Positions 6,280-13,751 are shown, numbered from the stretch's first letter. The stretch is 16,808 nucleotides of DNA from Sphingobacteriaceae bacterium (GCA_947460275.1 CANHHZ010000021.1:1-16808); one strand, 5' to 3'. Notes: generated by a model not told the origin, from the letters alone. Program-made: numbers and translations.

Positions 6280-6612
6280 TTAGTGTCCTAAAAATTCAGA
6301 CTGATCTGGAATAGTGACTTCAATATTGCCATTTAAAACTACACATTGGCATGCCAAACGCGAAGTTATTCGTGGTCTAATCGCCCTATCAATAAAATCT
6401 TCTTCTTTCTCAGAAATTTCTTGCACATAATCCATCCCCATATTTACATAAATATGACAGGTGCTACAACCACAAACACCACCACAATTGTGTTGCAATG
6501 CTATGCCATTGTCTAAACAAACGTCCAAAACATCTTCTCCAGCAGCAATGGGCAATTCCACAGGTGATTTCCCTGCTTCTTCAAAATTTATTTTTAATTT
6601 AAAAATACTCAT
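6280..6612 (-). CDS. fdx: Adrenodoxin-type 2Fe-2S ferredoxin
   Basis: This is a 110-residue electron carrier of the ISC/adrenodoxin class, used in Fe-S cluster synthesis or by other redox enzymes. The cluster ligands are visible as C-x5-C-x2-C (residues 43, 49, 52) in HNCGGVCGCSTC, with the fourth at Cys88 in RLACQC; extra cysteines at 47 and 90 flank them. The IPDQSEF tail is typical. I chose ATG at 6612 rather than the in-frame TTG at 6624, because that TTG is part of a complete TAnnTTTG promoter box (6622-6629). It is followed by iscX and preceded, after a 41-base gap, by the end of the DUF2520 gene. Confidence 0.92.
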   Translation of the reverse strand: MSIFKLKINFEEAGKSPVELPIAAGEDVLDVCLDNGIALQHNCGGVCGCSTCHIYVNMGMDYVQEISEKEEDFIDRAIRPRITSRLACQCVVLNGNIEVTIPDQSEFLGH

Positions 6613-6621
6613 AATAGTTTT

Positions 6622-6629
6622 CAAAAGTA
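6622..6629 (-). promoter_or_regulatory. -7 promoter box (TACTTTTG) of fdx
   Basis: On the minus strand the sequence reads TACTTTTG, a full TAnnTTTG match, ending 9 bases before the fdx ATG. Transcription from it would begin within a few bases of the start codon. No -33 match is seen, but the position between two genes and the overlap with an otherwise in-frame TTG support its use. Confidence 0.5.
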
Positions 6630-6653
6630 AGCAGCTAAAACCGAAAAAAATAA

Positions 6654-7415
6654 TTATCTAGTTTTTTTAATGCTATCACTTAACGTTTTATATATATTTA
6701 GCAAATGGGGTTGTTTTAATAACAACTCTTCGTGCTTTTTTAATGTATCCTCGTCGTTTCTAATGGCCGGACCGGTTTGTACTTGCAAAGGTAAGGCTTG
6801 CTGCACTTTGTTTGCCGTTTCGGCAATTAACGGTCTCAATAGTTCAAAATCTAATTGGTTGGTTGCTAAAATTTCTTCCGCCAATGCGTACAAATGATTG
6901 GTAAAATTACAAGCAAATACCGCTGCCAGATGCAATATTTTACGTTTTTCGCTATCAACCTCCCTCACATTATCGCTTAACTTATTGGCAAGTAATTTTA
7001 AGTTACCTAAGGTGTTTTGGTTATTTGCCTCTACACAAATTGGAATGTTTTTAAAACTTACTGCTTTACTTTTCGAAAAAGTTTGCAAAGGATAAAACAC
7101 ACCGTAATCGGTTGATAAACCACCAAACACATTTAAGTTTACTGCGCCAGAAGTGTGAACAATTGTCCCTTTTAAATTAACTAGTTTTTTAGCGATATCT
7201 GGTATGGCGTCGTCTTTAACAGAAATTATGTAAAAATCAACATTTTTATCAATTTCGTTAAGTTGCTTTATTGGTTTTGCATTTACCAACTTTGCTAAAG
7301 AAACTGCATTTTGGTAAGTATTAGACCAAATTTGTGTAATTTCTATATCCGCTTTGAGTAATGCCTTAGCCAAATGCGAAGCAACATTTCCGGCGCCTAT
7401 AACTACAACCTTCAT
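6654..7415 (-). CDS. Rossmann-fold / DUF2520 oxidoreductase-like protein
   Basis: The 253-residue protein begins with a dinucleotide-binding loop (VIGAGNVASHL, Gly7 and Gly9) of the kind found in pyrroline-5-carboxylate reductases and 3-hydroxyacid dehydrogenases. The N-terminal half is Rossmann-like, including IISVKDDAIPDIA and VHTSGAVN. The helical C-terminal half, with HLAAVFACNFTNHLYALAEEIL and GPAIRNDEDTLKKH, matches the DUF2520 pattern as I know it. It probably binds NADP and reduces or oxidises an unknown substrate. Its ATG lies 2 bases after the ccmF stop, so it is cotranscribed with the cytochrome genes and perhaps coupled to them; a functional tie to cytochrome maturation is only inference. 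Confidence 0.8.
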   Translation of the reverse strand: MKVVVIGAGNVASHLAKALLKADIEITQIWSNTYQNAVSLAKLVNAKPIKQLNEIDKNVDFYIISVKDDAIPDIAKKLVNLKGTIVHTSGAVNLNVFGGLSTDYGVFYPLQTFSKSKAVSFKNIPICVEANNQNTLGNLKLLANKLSDNVREVDSEKRKILHLAAVFACNFTNHLYALAEEILATNQLDFELLRPLIAETANKVQQALPLQVQTGPAIRNDEDTLKKHEELLLKQPHLLNIYKTLSDSIKKTR

Positions 7416-7417
7416 CG

Positions 7418-9886
7418 TTAATTTGTAGCGAGTTCTTTTCGTCTTCTAAAAATAGAAATCACAAACCCAACAACCATCACAATCGTACCAATCCAGTATA
7501 AATTAATAAACGGAAACTCGATAGATTTAAATACCAACCAATCTTTAGCCTGTTGAGGTTTTTCGTAAATCTGTATTTCAAATTTTCCTTGCTCAGGAAT
7601 AATCTTTGTAAATCTAAAACGTAATCCCAAATCGTCAATGGTTCTAGCAAAATCGAAAGTATTGTTTCCTTTTACCAAAAACAAAGGCTCTGTTTTATAA
7701 ATTTTACCACTTACATTTATTTCTAAAGGTAAACCAACAGCTAAATCGCCTGGCGCAATCACCAAATCTTTTACCACAGGTTGCTTATTGATAGATTTTA
7801 CGGTTAACACACCACTGCTGGTATGAATGGTATCGCCAATGGCAAGCGTTACAATACGTGGCGCTTTGTAATTTTCTTCTTCAGTATGTCCATCATGCGA
7901 ACCATGCTCTTCCTTTTTATCTGCAGCGCTGGTAATGTGAGTGTAAATATCTGTTGTTAAATAATGTTTGGTATCTGGCGAAGCGATTAAACCCATTTTA
8001 TCGTTAGACTGAATACTTGGCTGTACTTCAAAATTTTCTTTAATATTACCTTTGGCGTCAATAATTTTAAAATTTAAAGTATAATAAGTGTTCGGAGCAA
8101 TAGTGGTATCACTGGTGTAAGTTACCGTGTATTTACCCATTTTTTTAGGCTCATTTTTAAAAAGCATAATATTTTCGCCCGGCTTGGCTGCTTTTTCAAA
8201 ATCTTTTACTGGGATATAATTGGTTTCGTTTATAGATATAGGATTACTTGTTGCCGCAGAAACTAATGCCCCTAACAACAAAATAGCAAAACCAATGTGT
8301 GCCACTGCCGAACCCACCAATTTATTACCCTTGGATACAAATGCATTAGACAATAATCTTGCATTAGAAAGTATAGCGAACAAACAGCTAAAAGTTAGCA
8401 AAATATACATTAAGTTGGAATAAACACCTGTAAACCAAACAAACGCACCTGTAAAGACAAGCGCAAACACCAACGACGAAATTAAGCTACTATAAAATTT
8501 ACGTGGATCGGTTCTTTTATATTTCAGAAACTGAGAAAAACCTGAAATTAAGGCTACTAGAACTGCAAATGGAGCTTGCCATTGGTTATAAAATCTAACT
8601 GCATCTTTTATTGGGGCATAATTGGTACCAAAAGCTTTGTTAAACACAGGTACTGAGGTAGCAAATATAATATGGATGCAAGAAACAGTGAGTACTAAAG
8701 CGCCAATAAACATCCAAAACTCTCGCGAATAAGTTTCTTCATCTTTTTGAGTAATGGGTAATTCTTTCCATCTCACAATGATAAAATAGACACTTAAAAA
8801 CAAAAACACGACATTGTAGGCAATCAATTGGCCAAACATTCCTAAATCTGTAAATGAGTGTACGGAGGTATCGCCTAAAATACCGCTTCTAGTTAAAAAA
8901 GAGGCGTATAACACCAACAAGAAACTAATTAAAACCAATACTATGGCCGTAAAATAAGCATGGCCTGTGTTTTTATAGGCAATAACCACGTGTAAACCGC
9001 CAATTAAGGTTAACCACGGAATTATAGAGGCATTTTCTACTGGATCCCAAGCCCAGAAACCACCAAAATTTAGCGCTTCGTAAGCCCAAAAAGAACCCAT
9101 AATAATACCTGTACCTAAAATCATTACAGCAAATAATATCCATGGCAAAACAGGCTTAACCCATTCTTTATATCTTCTCTGCCAAAGTGCGGTAATGGCA
9201 TAAGCAAAAGGCACAATCATGCTGGCAAAACCTAAAAACAAGGTTGGCGGGTGTATCACCATCCAATAGTTTTGCAACAATGGATTTAGTCCTCTTCCAT
9301 CGGTAATAAATTTAAGGTAATTTTTAAAATTTTCTGGATCTGCAAAAACTACAGGTGCCATTTCTTTTAAATTTACTGCCTCTCTTAACAGGATAAAAGG
9401 AGAACTACCAATACGCTGTCCGAAAATTTCTATCCCTAACAGCATAGAGGTTAAAAATACTTGAGAGAAAGAAACAATAGTCATTACACCGTTTTCCCAA
9501 GTTTTAGCCTTCCAAATTAAAATGGCACCCAAAACAGATTGCCAAAAAGCCCAAAGCCAAAAACTTCCTTCTTGTCCTTCCCAAAATGCCGAAACGATGT
9601 AGTAAACCGGTAGGGTTTTAGAAGAATGATTATAAACGTAATTATACTCATAATAATGATTTAAAATGAGATAAAACAAAGTAGCGCCAATACCAATGAT
9701 GCTGATCATATTGATGGAAAAACTTACACGACCAATTTTAGCCCACGATTGATCTTCGCTATTTTTATTTTTGGCTGCAAAAAAATAGGCAATGGTAGCC
9801 AACAACGAAGCGCCAAATGCCAATACAATAAAAAACTGACCTATTTTTCCAGGGAGAAGACTTTCTCCAACAAATTGTATATCCAT
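7418..9886 (-). CDS. ccmF: Cytochrome c haem lyase subunit CcmF (CcsA domain)
   Basis: CcmF takes haem from CcmE and helps ligate it to apocytochrome c outside the membrane. The 822-residue multi-pass protein shows the family hallmarks: EGQEGSFWLWAFW near residue 110, VIHPPTLFLGF with His212, the tryptophan-rich periplasmic WWD block GGFWAWDPVENASIIPW (about 274-290), and LTRSGILGDTSVHSF. After the transmembrane core there is a long extracytoplasmic domain (about residues 560-795) and a final membrane helix before the basic tail RRRKE. This makes it clearly longer than the roughly 650-residue E. coli protein. A His- and acid-rich patch, HGSHDGH within about 657-670, sits in that domain. It starts with a TAATG overlap on the ccmE stop, so the two are translationally coupled. 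Confidence 0.93.
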   Translation of the reverse strand: MDIQFVGESLLPGKIGQFFIVLAFGASLLATIAYFFAAKNKNSEDQSWAKIGRVSFSINMISIIGIGATLFYLILNHYYEYNYVYNHSSKTLPVYYIVSAFWEGQEGSFWLWAFWQSVLGAILIWKAKTWENGVMTIVSFSQVFLTSMLLGIEIFGQRIGSSPFILLREAVNLKEMAPVVFADPENFKNYLKFITDGRGLNPLLQNYWMVIHPPTLFLGFASMIVPFAYAITALWQRRYKEWVKPVLPWILFAVMILGTGIIMGSFWAYEALNFGGFWAWDPVENASIIPWLTLIGGLHVVIAYKNTGHAYFTAIVLVLISFLLVLYASFLTRSGILGDTSVHSFTDLGMFGQLIAYNVVFLFLSVYFIIVRWKELPITQKDEETYSREFWMFIGALVLTVSCIHIIFATSVPVFNKAFGTNYAPIKDAVRFYNQWQAPFAVLVALISGFSQFLKYKRTDPRKFYSSLISSLVFALVFTGAFVWFTGVYSNLMYILLTFSCLFAILSNARLLSNAFVSKGNKLVGSAVAHIGFAILLLGALVSAATSNPISINETNYIPVKDFEKAAKPGENIMLFKNEPKKMGKYTVTYTSDTTIAPNTYYTLNFKIIDAKGNIKENFEVQPSIQSNDKMGLIASPDTKHYLTTDIYTHITSAADKKEEHGSHDGHTEEENYKAPRIVTLAIGDTIHTSSGVLTVKSINKQPVVKDLVIAPGDLAVGLPLEINVSGKIYKTEPLFLVKGNNTFDFARTIDDLGLRFRFTKIIPEQGKFEIQIYEKPQQAKDWLVFKSIEFPFINLYWIGTIVMVVGFVISIFRRRKELATN

Positions 9887-10302
9887 TAAGATTTTTTATA
9901 TTCTTTAACTTGTCCTTTTGCATCCACTTCAACCATATTATTGTTGTATTTAGATGGGCATTTCATTAAAATTTTGGAAGCATAGAAAGTGTTTTTTTCC
10001 ATTTTTCCAATCAGCACCAATTTCTCAGAACGCTCAAAATCTTGAGGTTTGGTTCCGTTTAAAACCACTTTATTTATTTGACCGCTTTCATCTTTCATAT
10101 AGAAACCAAAGTGATTTGGATCTTTAAGCGCATCGTATTCCATACCCTTGGCTTTTTCCCAACGACCAATTACATGCTCTTCTTTGTTTGAGGAAGCAGC
10201 AGCTATAAAATTAGAATAAGTATTGGTGTCGGCATTTAAGCTCACTAAGAAACCAATACAAATGGCTATCGTAATTAATCCAACAATTGCACTTTTTCTC
10301 AT
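9886..10302 (-). CDS. ccmE: Haem chaperone CcmE, cysteine (CxxxY) type
   Basis: CcmE is a membrane-anchored periplasmic OB-fold protein that carries haem from CcmC to CcmF. The 138-residue protein has one N-terminal membrane anchor (residues about 5-22) and a beta-rich domain with the characteristic VVLNGTKPQDF and KLVLIGKMEKNTFYASKILMKCPSKY pattern. The haem-attachment motif is C115-x3-Y119, not the H-x3-Y of E. coli. CxxxY CcmE is an established variant in some bacteria and archaea. It has its own -7 box 24 bases upstream and overlaps ccmF by one base (TAATG). It is separated from the other ccm genes by the glutamate dehydrogenase gene and terminator. Confidence 0.93.
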   Translation of the reverse strand: MRKSAIVGLITIAICIGFLVSLNADTNTYSNFIAAASSNKEEHVIGRWEKAKGMEYDALKDPNHFGFYMKDESGQINKVVLNGTKPQDFERSEKLVLIGKMEKNTFYASKILMKCPSKYNNNMVEVDAKGQVKEYKKS

Positions 10303-10326
10303 TGTATTCTATTTAAAAATGATAAG

Positions 10327-10334
10327 CAAAGATA
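10327..10334 (-). promoter_or_regulatory. -7 promoter box (TATCTTTG) of ccmE-ccmF
   Basis: The minus strand reads TATCTTTG, a perfect TAnnTTTG match, 24 bases before the ccmE ATG. It lies between the upstream terminator (10424-10451) and the gene, exactly where a promoter is required. No TTG-type -33 element is evident at the normal distance. Confidence 0.55.
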
Positions 10335-10423
10335 AAAAAACAAAGCAAGCTAAATCGTGTTGGGGTGTAGCTATTATGGATCGTGACAATTTGTTGATAT
10401 TAATGGTATTAATAGGCAACAAA

Positions 10424-10451
10424 AAGCCCTACAAGTGAACTTGTAGGGCTT
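10424..10451 (-). terminator. Rho-independent terminator of the glutamate dehydrogenase gene
   Basis: AAGCCCTACAAGT (10424-10436) and its complement (10439-10451) form a 13-bp stem (tip probably opens to a 4-6 base loop). On the minus strand it is followed by TTTTTGTT. It starts 25 bases after the stop codon of the dehydrogenase and ends its transcript before ccmE. Confidence 0.9.
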
Positions 10452-10476
10452 GGTTATAAATTTTAAACTAAATAGC

Positions 10477-11898
10477 TTATGGCCAAATACCTAAATTCAT
10501 GTAAGAAATAGCAATTTTATCAATCGAATTTACAAACGCTGCTGTTCTCAATGTTTTAACTTCTGGCTTATTTAGGAGTGTTTCTCTAATTTCGCGGTAA
10601 GAATGAATCATAGTATCCTCCAGTCCCGAATTCACCAACTCTAATTCTGACGCCCCTTTTACAATCATTAATCTGTTTTCTTCGGGGATACTTTTTCCTG
10701 TTAAACTCTCTAAAGTGTTAATGAGGTTTGCATTTGAGTTTTCGGCGTAGCGACTTTCCATACGGCCAAAAGCAACATGTGAAAGGTTTTTTAACCATTC
10801 GAAATAAGAAACGGTTACCCCCCCTGCATTGCAATACATATCTGGAATTATCATACCACCCATTTCGGTGAAAATTTCTTCTGCCTCTGGTGTACACGGC
10901 CCATTTGCGCCTTCTGCAATAATTTTTGCTTTGATATTGCGAATGTTAGCCCCAGTAATTACATTTTCTAAGGCTGCTGGTACTAAAATATCGCAATCTT
11001 GCTCCAAACCTTCCATAGAATTTTTAAAGTCGGTTGCACCTGGAAAACCCAAGATAGAGCCCGTATTTTTACGGTGAGCAAAAACTTCATCAATATTTAA
11101 TCCATTGGCGTTGTAAATTGCGCCTTCAAACTCGCAAATACCAACAATAGTTGCACCAAATTCGGCCAAAAACTTAGCAGAATGATAGCCTACGTTACCT
11201 AAACCTTGTACAATTACACGCTTATCGCCTAAACCAGCAGTTAAACCAACTTTTGCCATATCTTCGGCAAACGAAACACACTCGCGAACTGCATAAGCTA
11301 CGCCACGACCTGTTGCTTCTTTACGTCCGCGGATACCGTGCAAAGCGATAGGCTTACCAGTAACGCAACCTAAAGCATCTAACGAACCTGGGTTCATTGT
11401 CATATAAGTATCTGCAATCCAGCTCATTTCACGCTCTCCCGATCCGTAATCTGGTGCTGGCACATCGATACCAGGGCCAATAAAGTTCTTTTTAATTAAT
11501 TCTGTAGTATAACGACGAGTGATAGTTTCTAACTCGGCAACGGTATAATTCTTAGGATTGATACAAATACCACCTTTGGCGCCACCAAAAGGGACATTTA
11601 CAATGGCGCATTTGTACGTCATTAAAGCGGCAAGGGCCATAACTTCGTCCTCATTAACCATTTCACTGTATCTGATACCGCCTTTTGTAGGACTCATGTG
11701 ATGAGAATGTTCAACACGCCAAGCATCAATTACTTCAAAACCATTACCCCTACGTATTGGAAATTGAAAACGGTAAACACTGTTACATGCTTTTATCTGA
11801 GCCAATAAACCTTCTGGATGAGAGGTAAATTTTGCTGCACTATCAAAGTTCTTACAAACATCTGTAAAGAAACCTGTTTCGTTTGCTTTATTAGCCAT
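10477..11898 (-). CDS. gdhA: Glutamate dehydrogenase (Glu/Leu/Phe/Val dehydrogenase family)
   Basis: The enzyme interconverts glutamate and 2-oxoglutarate plus ammonia with NAD(P). Motifs in order are GGIRYSEMVNEDEVMALAALMTYK with the catalytic-site region, VPFGGAKGGI (about residues 103-112), PAPDYGSGEREMSWI, the nucleotide-binding loop QGLGNVGYHSA (about 231-240), AEGANGPCTPEAEEIF, and PDMYCNAGGVTVSYFEW. The 473-residue length, counted from ATG 11898, is normal for a hexameric bacterial GDH. The frame stays open for 21 more codons to 11961, but that extension is basic, not GDH-like, and lies in the probable leader. The substrate is called glutamate on overall similarity; cofactor specificity cannot be decided by eye. 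It interrupts the ccm genes and has its own terminator. Confidence 0.9.
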   Translation of the reverse strand: MANKANETGFFTDVCKNFDSAAKFTSHPEGLLAQIKACNSVYRFQFPIRRGNGFEVIDAWRVEHSHHMSPTKGGIRYSEMVNEDEVMALAALMTYKCAIVNVPFGGAKGGICINPKNYTVAELETITRRYTTELIKKNFIGPGIDVPAPDYGSGEREMSWIADTYMTMNPGSLDALGCVTGKPIALHGIRGRKEATGRGVAYAVRECVSFAEDMAKVGLTAGLGDKRVIVQGLGNVGYHSAKFLAEFGATIVGICEFEGAIYNANGLNIDEVFAHRKNTGSILGFPGATDFKNSMEGLEQDCDILVPAALENVITGANIRNIKAKIIAEGANGPCTPEAEEIFTEMGGMIIPDMYCNAGGVTVSYFEWLKNLSHVAFGRMESRYAENSNANLINTLESLTGKSIPEENRLMIVKGASELELVNSGLEDTMIHSYREIRETLLNKPEVKTLRTAAFVNSIDKIAISYMNLGIWP

Positions 11899-12041
11899 TG
11901 GAATTGTTTTTATATTGGTTTTTGTTCTTTGTGGATGCAAAATTGCATTAAAATAAACCATTATTGCAAGTTAAAATTAGCTTAGTGTATGATAAACACA
12001 TTACTAAAAACTATAAAATATTTGGCCTATGTGTTTTAAAA

Positions 12042-12260
12042 TTAGTTTTTGTGGTTAGATTTTTTTTCTAACATTTTTAATCTTTTGTCTAAAGAGAATA
12101 AATAAACCATCAATCCGAGTAAAATTACGAGCAAAACAGCTACTACAACGTAAATTTTTCCATTGCTACGCATAGTGTCAGCCATGGCTACAGTATTGTC
12201 TTGCGCAAACAAATTTGACGCAAAAGCTAGCATTACTAATAAAAACACAATTTTTTTCAT
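12042..12260 (-). CDS. CcmD-like small membrane protein
   Basis: The 72-residue protein has an apparent cleavable signal (MKKIVFLLVMLAFASNLFA, then QDN), a short polar stretch, one strong transmembrane helix (about residues 36-55, VVVAVLLVILLGLMVYLF) and a basic cytoplasmic tail KRLKMLEKKSNHKN. That single-helix, basic-tail plan and the position 4 bases after ccmC fit CcmD, the small protein that stabilises the CcmC-CcmE haem-handling complex. Sequence conservation in CcmD is low, so position carries much of the weight; an N-terminal signal is not part of the E. coli version. ccmA or ccmE would normally be near; here the dehydrogenase follows. Confidence 0.7.
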   Translation of the reverse strand: MKKIVFLLVMLAFASNLFAQDNTVAMADTMRSNGKIYVVVAVLLVILLGLMVYLFSLDKRLKMLEKKSNHKN

Positions 12261-12264
12261 AAAC

Positions 12265-12921
12265 CTAAAGTTCTTTGTTTTCTAATAAACGAGTTCTAAA
12301 CCGGATTGAATATATCCAATAGCCTATAATTATCCATCCTATGCAAGCAGGATAAAAAACCATGCGCATTCTACTATCCAAATCGTAACTGTTAAAGCCT
12401 GGATTGCCACCATTACCTGGATGTAAAGACGATTGCAAACGCGGCAATACAAACAGTAAAACCACCATCATAGGAAAGGCAAAAATATTGTAAATGGCCG
12501 AAATTTTTGCTCTCTTCTGCTCTTCATCTATCGCATTGCGCAGTATTAAATAGGCAAAATACAATAACATAGCAATAGCTGCAAAATTTTGTTTTGGATC
12601 TGAACTCCAAAATTGACCCCAAGTATATTTTGCCCAGATGGCGCCAGTTACCAAACCTAAGACACCAAATATAATACCCGTATTTATAGCTTCTACAGCT
12701 TTTAAATCATCTACTTCGTTTTTGGAGCTTAAATATTTAACACTATAAAAAATAGAGATTGAAAAAAGCACAATCATGCTAAACCACATGGGCACATGAA
12801 AATACAAGTTTCGAATGGTTTCGTTTAAAATATTAAGATGTGGTACTTCTAATAAAAAGCCAGCAACAGTGGTATAAACTACCAAAAACGATCCTAATAT
12901 TTTCCACCATGTTTTTTGCAT
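12265..12921 (-). CDS. ccmC: CcmC/CcsA-type haem handling protein
   Basis: This 218-residue, six-helix integral membrane protein presents haem to CcmE on the outer face of the membrane. Two conserved histidines flank the haem site: His42 in NLYFHVPMWFS and His167 in SSLHPGN. The tryptophan-rich motif lies at 101-111 as WGQFWSSDPKQ. It resembles the CcsA/ResC form W-G-x-x-W-x-W-D-P-K more than the E. coli CcmC form, with Ser107 where a Trp is usual. The start is taken as ATG 12921 because the upstream alternative at 12930 is a TTG. It lies 36 bases after ccmB and 4 bases before the ccmD-like gene, forming one unit. Confidence 0.9.
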   Translation of the reverse strand: MQKTWWKILGSFLVVYTTVAGFLLEVPHLNILNETIRNLYFHVPMWFSMIVLFSISIFYSVKYLSSKNEVDDLKAVEAINTGIIFGVLGLVTGAIWAKYTWGQFWSSDPKQNFAAIAMLLYFAYLILRNAIDEEQKRAKISAIYNIFAFPMMVVLLFVLPRLQSSLHPGNGGNPGFNSYDLDSRMRMVFYPACIGWIIIGYWIYSIRFRTRLLENKEL

Positions 12922-12957
12922 ATGATTCAAAGCAGTTAACTGTAAATGATTAAACTT

Positions 12958-13623
12958 TTAATCTCGCCAAAGGTAAGGAAATAACAACAATGAAACCGCC
13001 ATGACTAGTACATTTATGACCAATAAAAGACCAATTTCATCTAAATTTACACTTCTATCTAGTCCATCTATTGCATTTTTGGCAAATTTAATGAGTACAA
13101 TTAGCATTGGAATAATTACCGGAAAACTTAAAATAGCCATCAGCATGCCGCCGTTACCCGCCTTAGCGGCAATAGCCGAAATCATGGTAAAAATGGTGGC
13201 AAAGCTTAAACTACCTAGAATTGTAGCTACCAAATACATCAAAATATCAGTTGCAGGTGGTGGACTAAACACAAAGCAGTAAAATGAGAGTGCAACTAAC
13301 GTTAGTCCTATCATTAATAAACTATTGTAAATAGTTTTGGCAATAATTAAAGCGCTAGGGCTTACCAATGTATAAATATATAAATGCCTTCCCTTGCTTT
13401 CTTGTAAAAAGCTTTTGGCCAGTGCATTTATAGAAGCAAAAAGCATAATTATCCAAAAAAGGGCATTCCATGTTAATTTGTTGGGGATGCTTACAAAAGA
13501 AAGATAGCAAACAAAAACTGTAGAAACAACATACAATAAAATACCATTAAGCGCATATTTTGAGCGCCATTCTAATAGCATTTCTTTTTTAATAAGCTGT
13601 TTTACTTGATTTGCGAGTTGCAT
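12958..13623 (-). CDS. ccmB: Haem exporter membrane protein CcmB
   Basis: CcmB is the six-helix permease of the CcmAB complex, which uses ATP hydrolysis by CcmA to free holo-CcmE for haem transfer. The 221-residue protein has the typical N-terminal amphipathic KKEMLLEWRSKYALNG segment, a conserved ALAKSFLQESKGRHLYIYTLVSP block (family F-x-x-E-x-x-x-G), and hydrophobic helices ending in LLLFPYLWRD. Length equals the family norm. It opens the ccmB-ccmC-ccmD unit. ccmA is neither upstream nor downstream within the window. A TATCTTTG box stands 5 bases before the ATG, implying a leaderless or nearly leaderless transcript. Confidence 0.92.
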   Translation of the reverse strand: MQLANQVKQLIKKEMLLEWRSKYALNGILLYVVSTVFVCYLSFVSIPNKLTWNALFWIIMLFASINALAKSFLQESKGRHLYIYTLVSPSALIIAKTIYNSLLMIGLTLVALSFYCFVFSPPPATDILMYLVATILGSLSFATIFTMISAIAAKAGNGGMLMAILSFPVIIPMLIVLIKFAKNAIDGLDRSVNLDEIGLLLVINVLVMAVSLLLFPYLWRD

Positions 13624-13628
13624 GGCAA

Positions 13629-13636
13629 CAAAGATA
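13629..13636 (-). promoter_or_regulatory. -7 promoter box (TATCTTTG) of ccmB
   Basis: The minus strand reads TATCTTTG then TTGCC and ATG, so a full TAnnTTTG box ends 5 bases before the start codon. It is identical to the boxes before ccmE and rhlE. The gap is divergent, so a promoter for ccmB must lie in it. No -33 element is recognised. Confidence 0.52.
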
Positions 13637-13648
13637 GTTTTTTAGATG

Positions 13649-13751
13649 GAAAGACGGAAGTCGGGAGTCTAAAGTCTAGAGGCTAAAGTTTAAACGCCAA
13701 ATAACCACCCAATCTTTTTTCTTGATACTAGATACTTGCTTCCCGATAGTA
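13649..13751. repeat. Degenerate 7-bp-period tandem arrays C1 and C2
   Basis: C1 (13649-13697) is seven heptads with core RRAGTC, for example GGAAGTC at 13656 and GGGAGTC at 13663, then TAAAGTC at 13670, decaying to TAAAGTT and TAAACGC. C2 (13724-13751) is four heptads starting GATACTA, GATACTT; on the other strand these read AAGTATC, so C2 is related to an AGT-type unit in reverse orientation. A 26-base unrelated AC/T-rich spacer separates them. Together they occupy most of the divergent gap between ccmB and the methyltransferase gene. Confidence 0.7.

Noticed and set aside
10223..10438. 71-residue plus-strand frame over the ccmE start and its upstream gap
   Set aside because: It overlaps the ccmE 5' end, its promoter box and the dehydrogenase terminator, and encodes a low-complexity Lys-rich product with no recognisable pattern.
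11899..11961. N-terminal extension of the glutamate dehydrogenase to ATG 11961
   Set aside because: The 21 extra residues do not fit the family's N terminus, and the ATG at 11898 gives the usual enzyme length.
11982..12007. Palindrome TTAGT...ACTAA with internal GTGT...ACAC upstream of gdhA
   Set aside because: The two inverted pairs are short and not concentric, so they do not form one coherent operator and are likely chance in AT-rich DNA.
12922..12930. TTG start of ccmC at 12930
   Set aside because: A normal ATG lies three codons downstream, and the extra residues are not needed for the first membrane helix.
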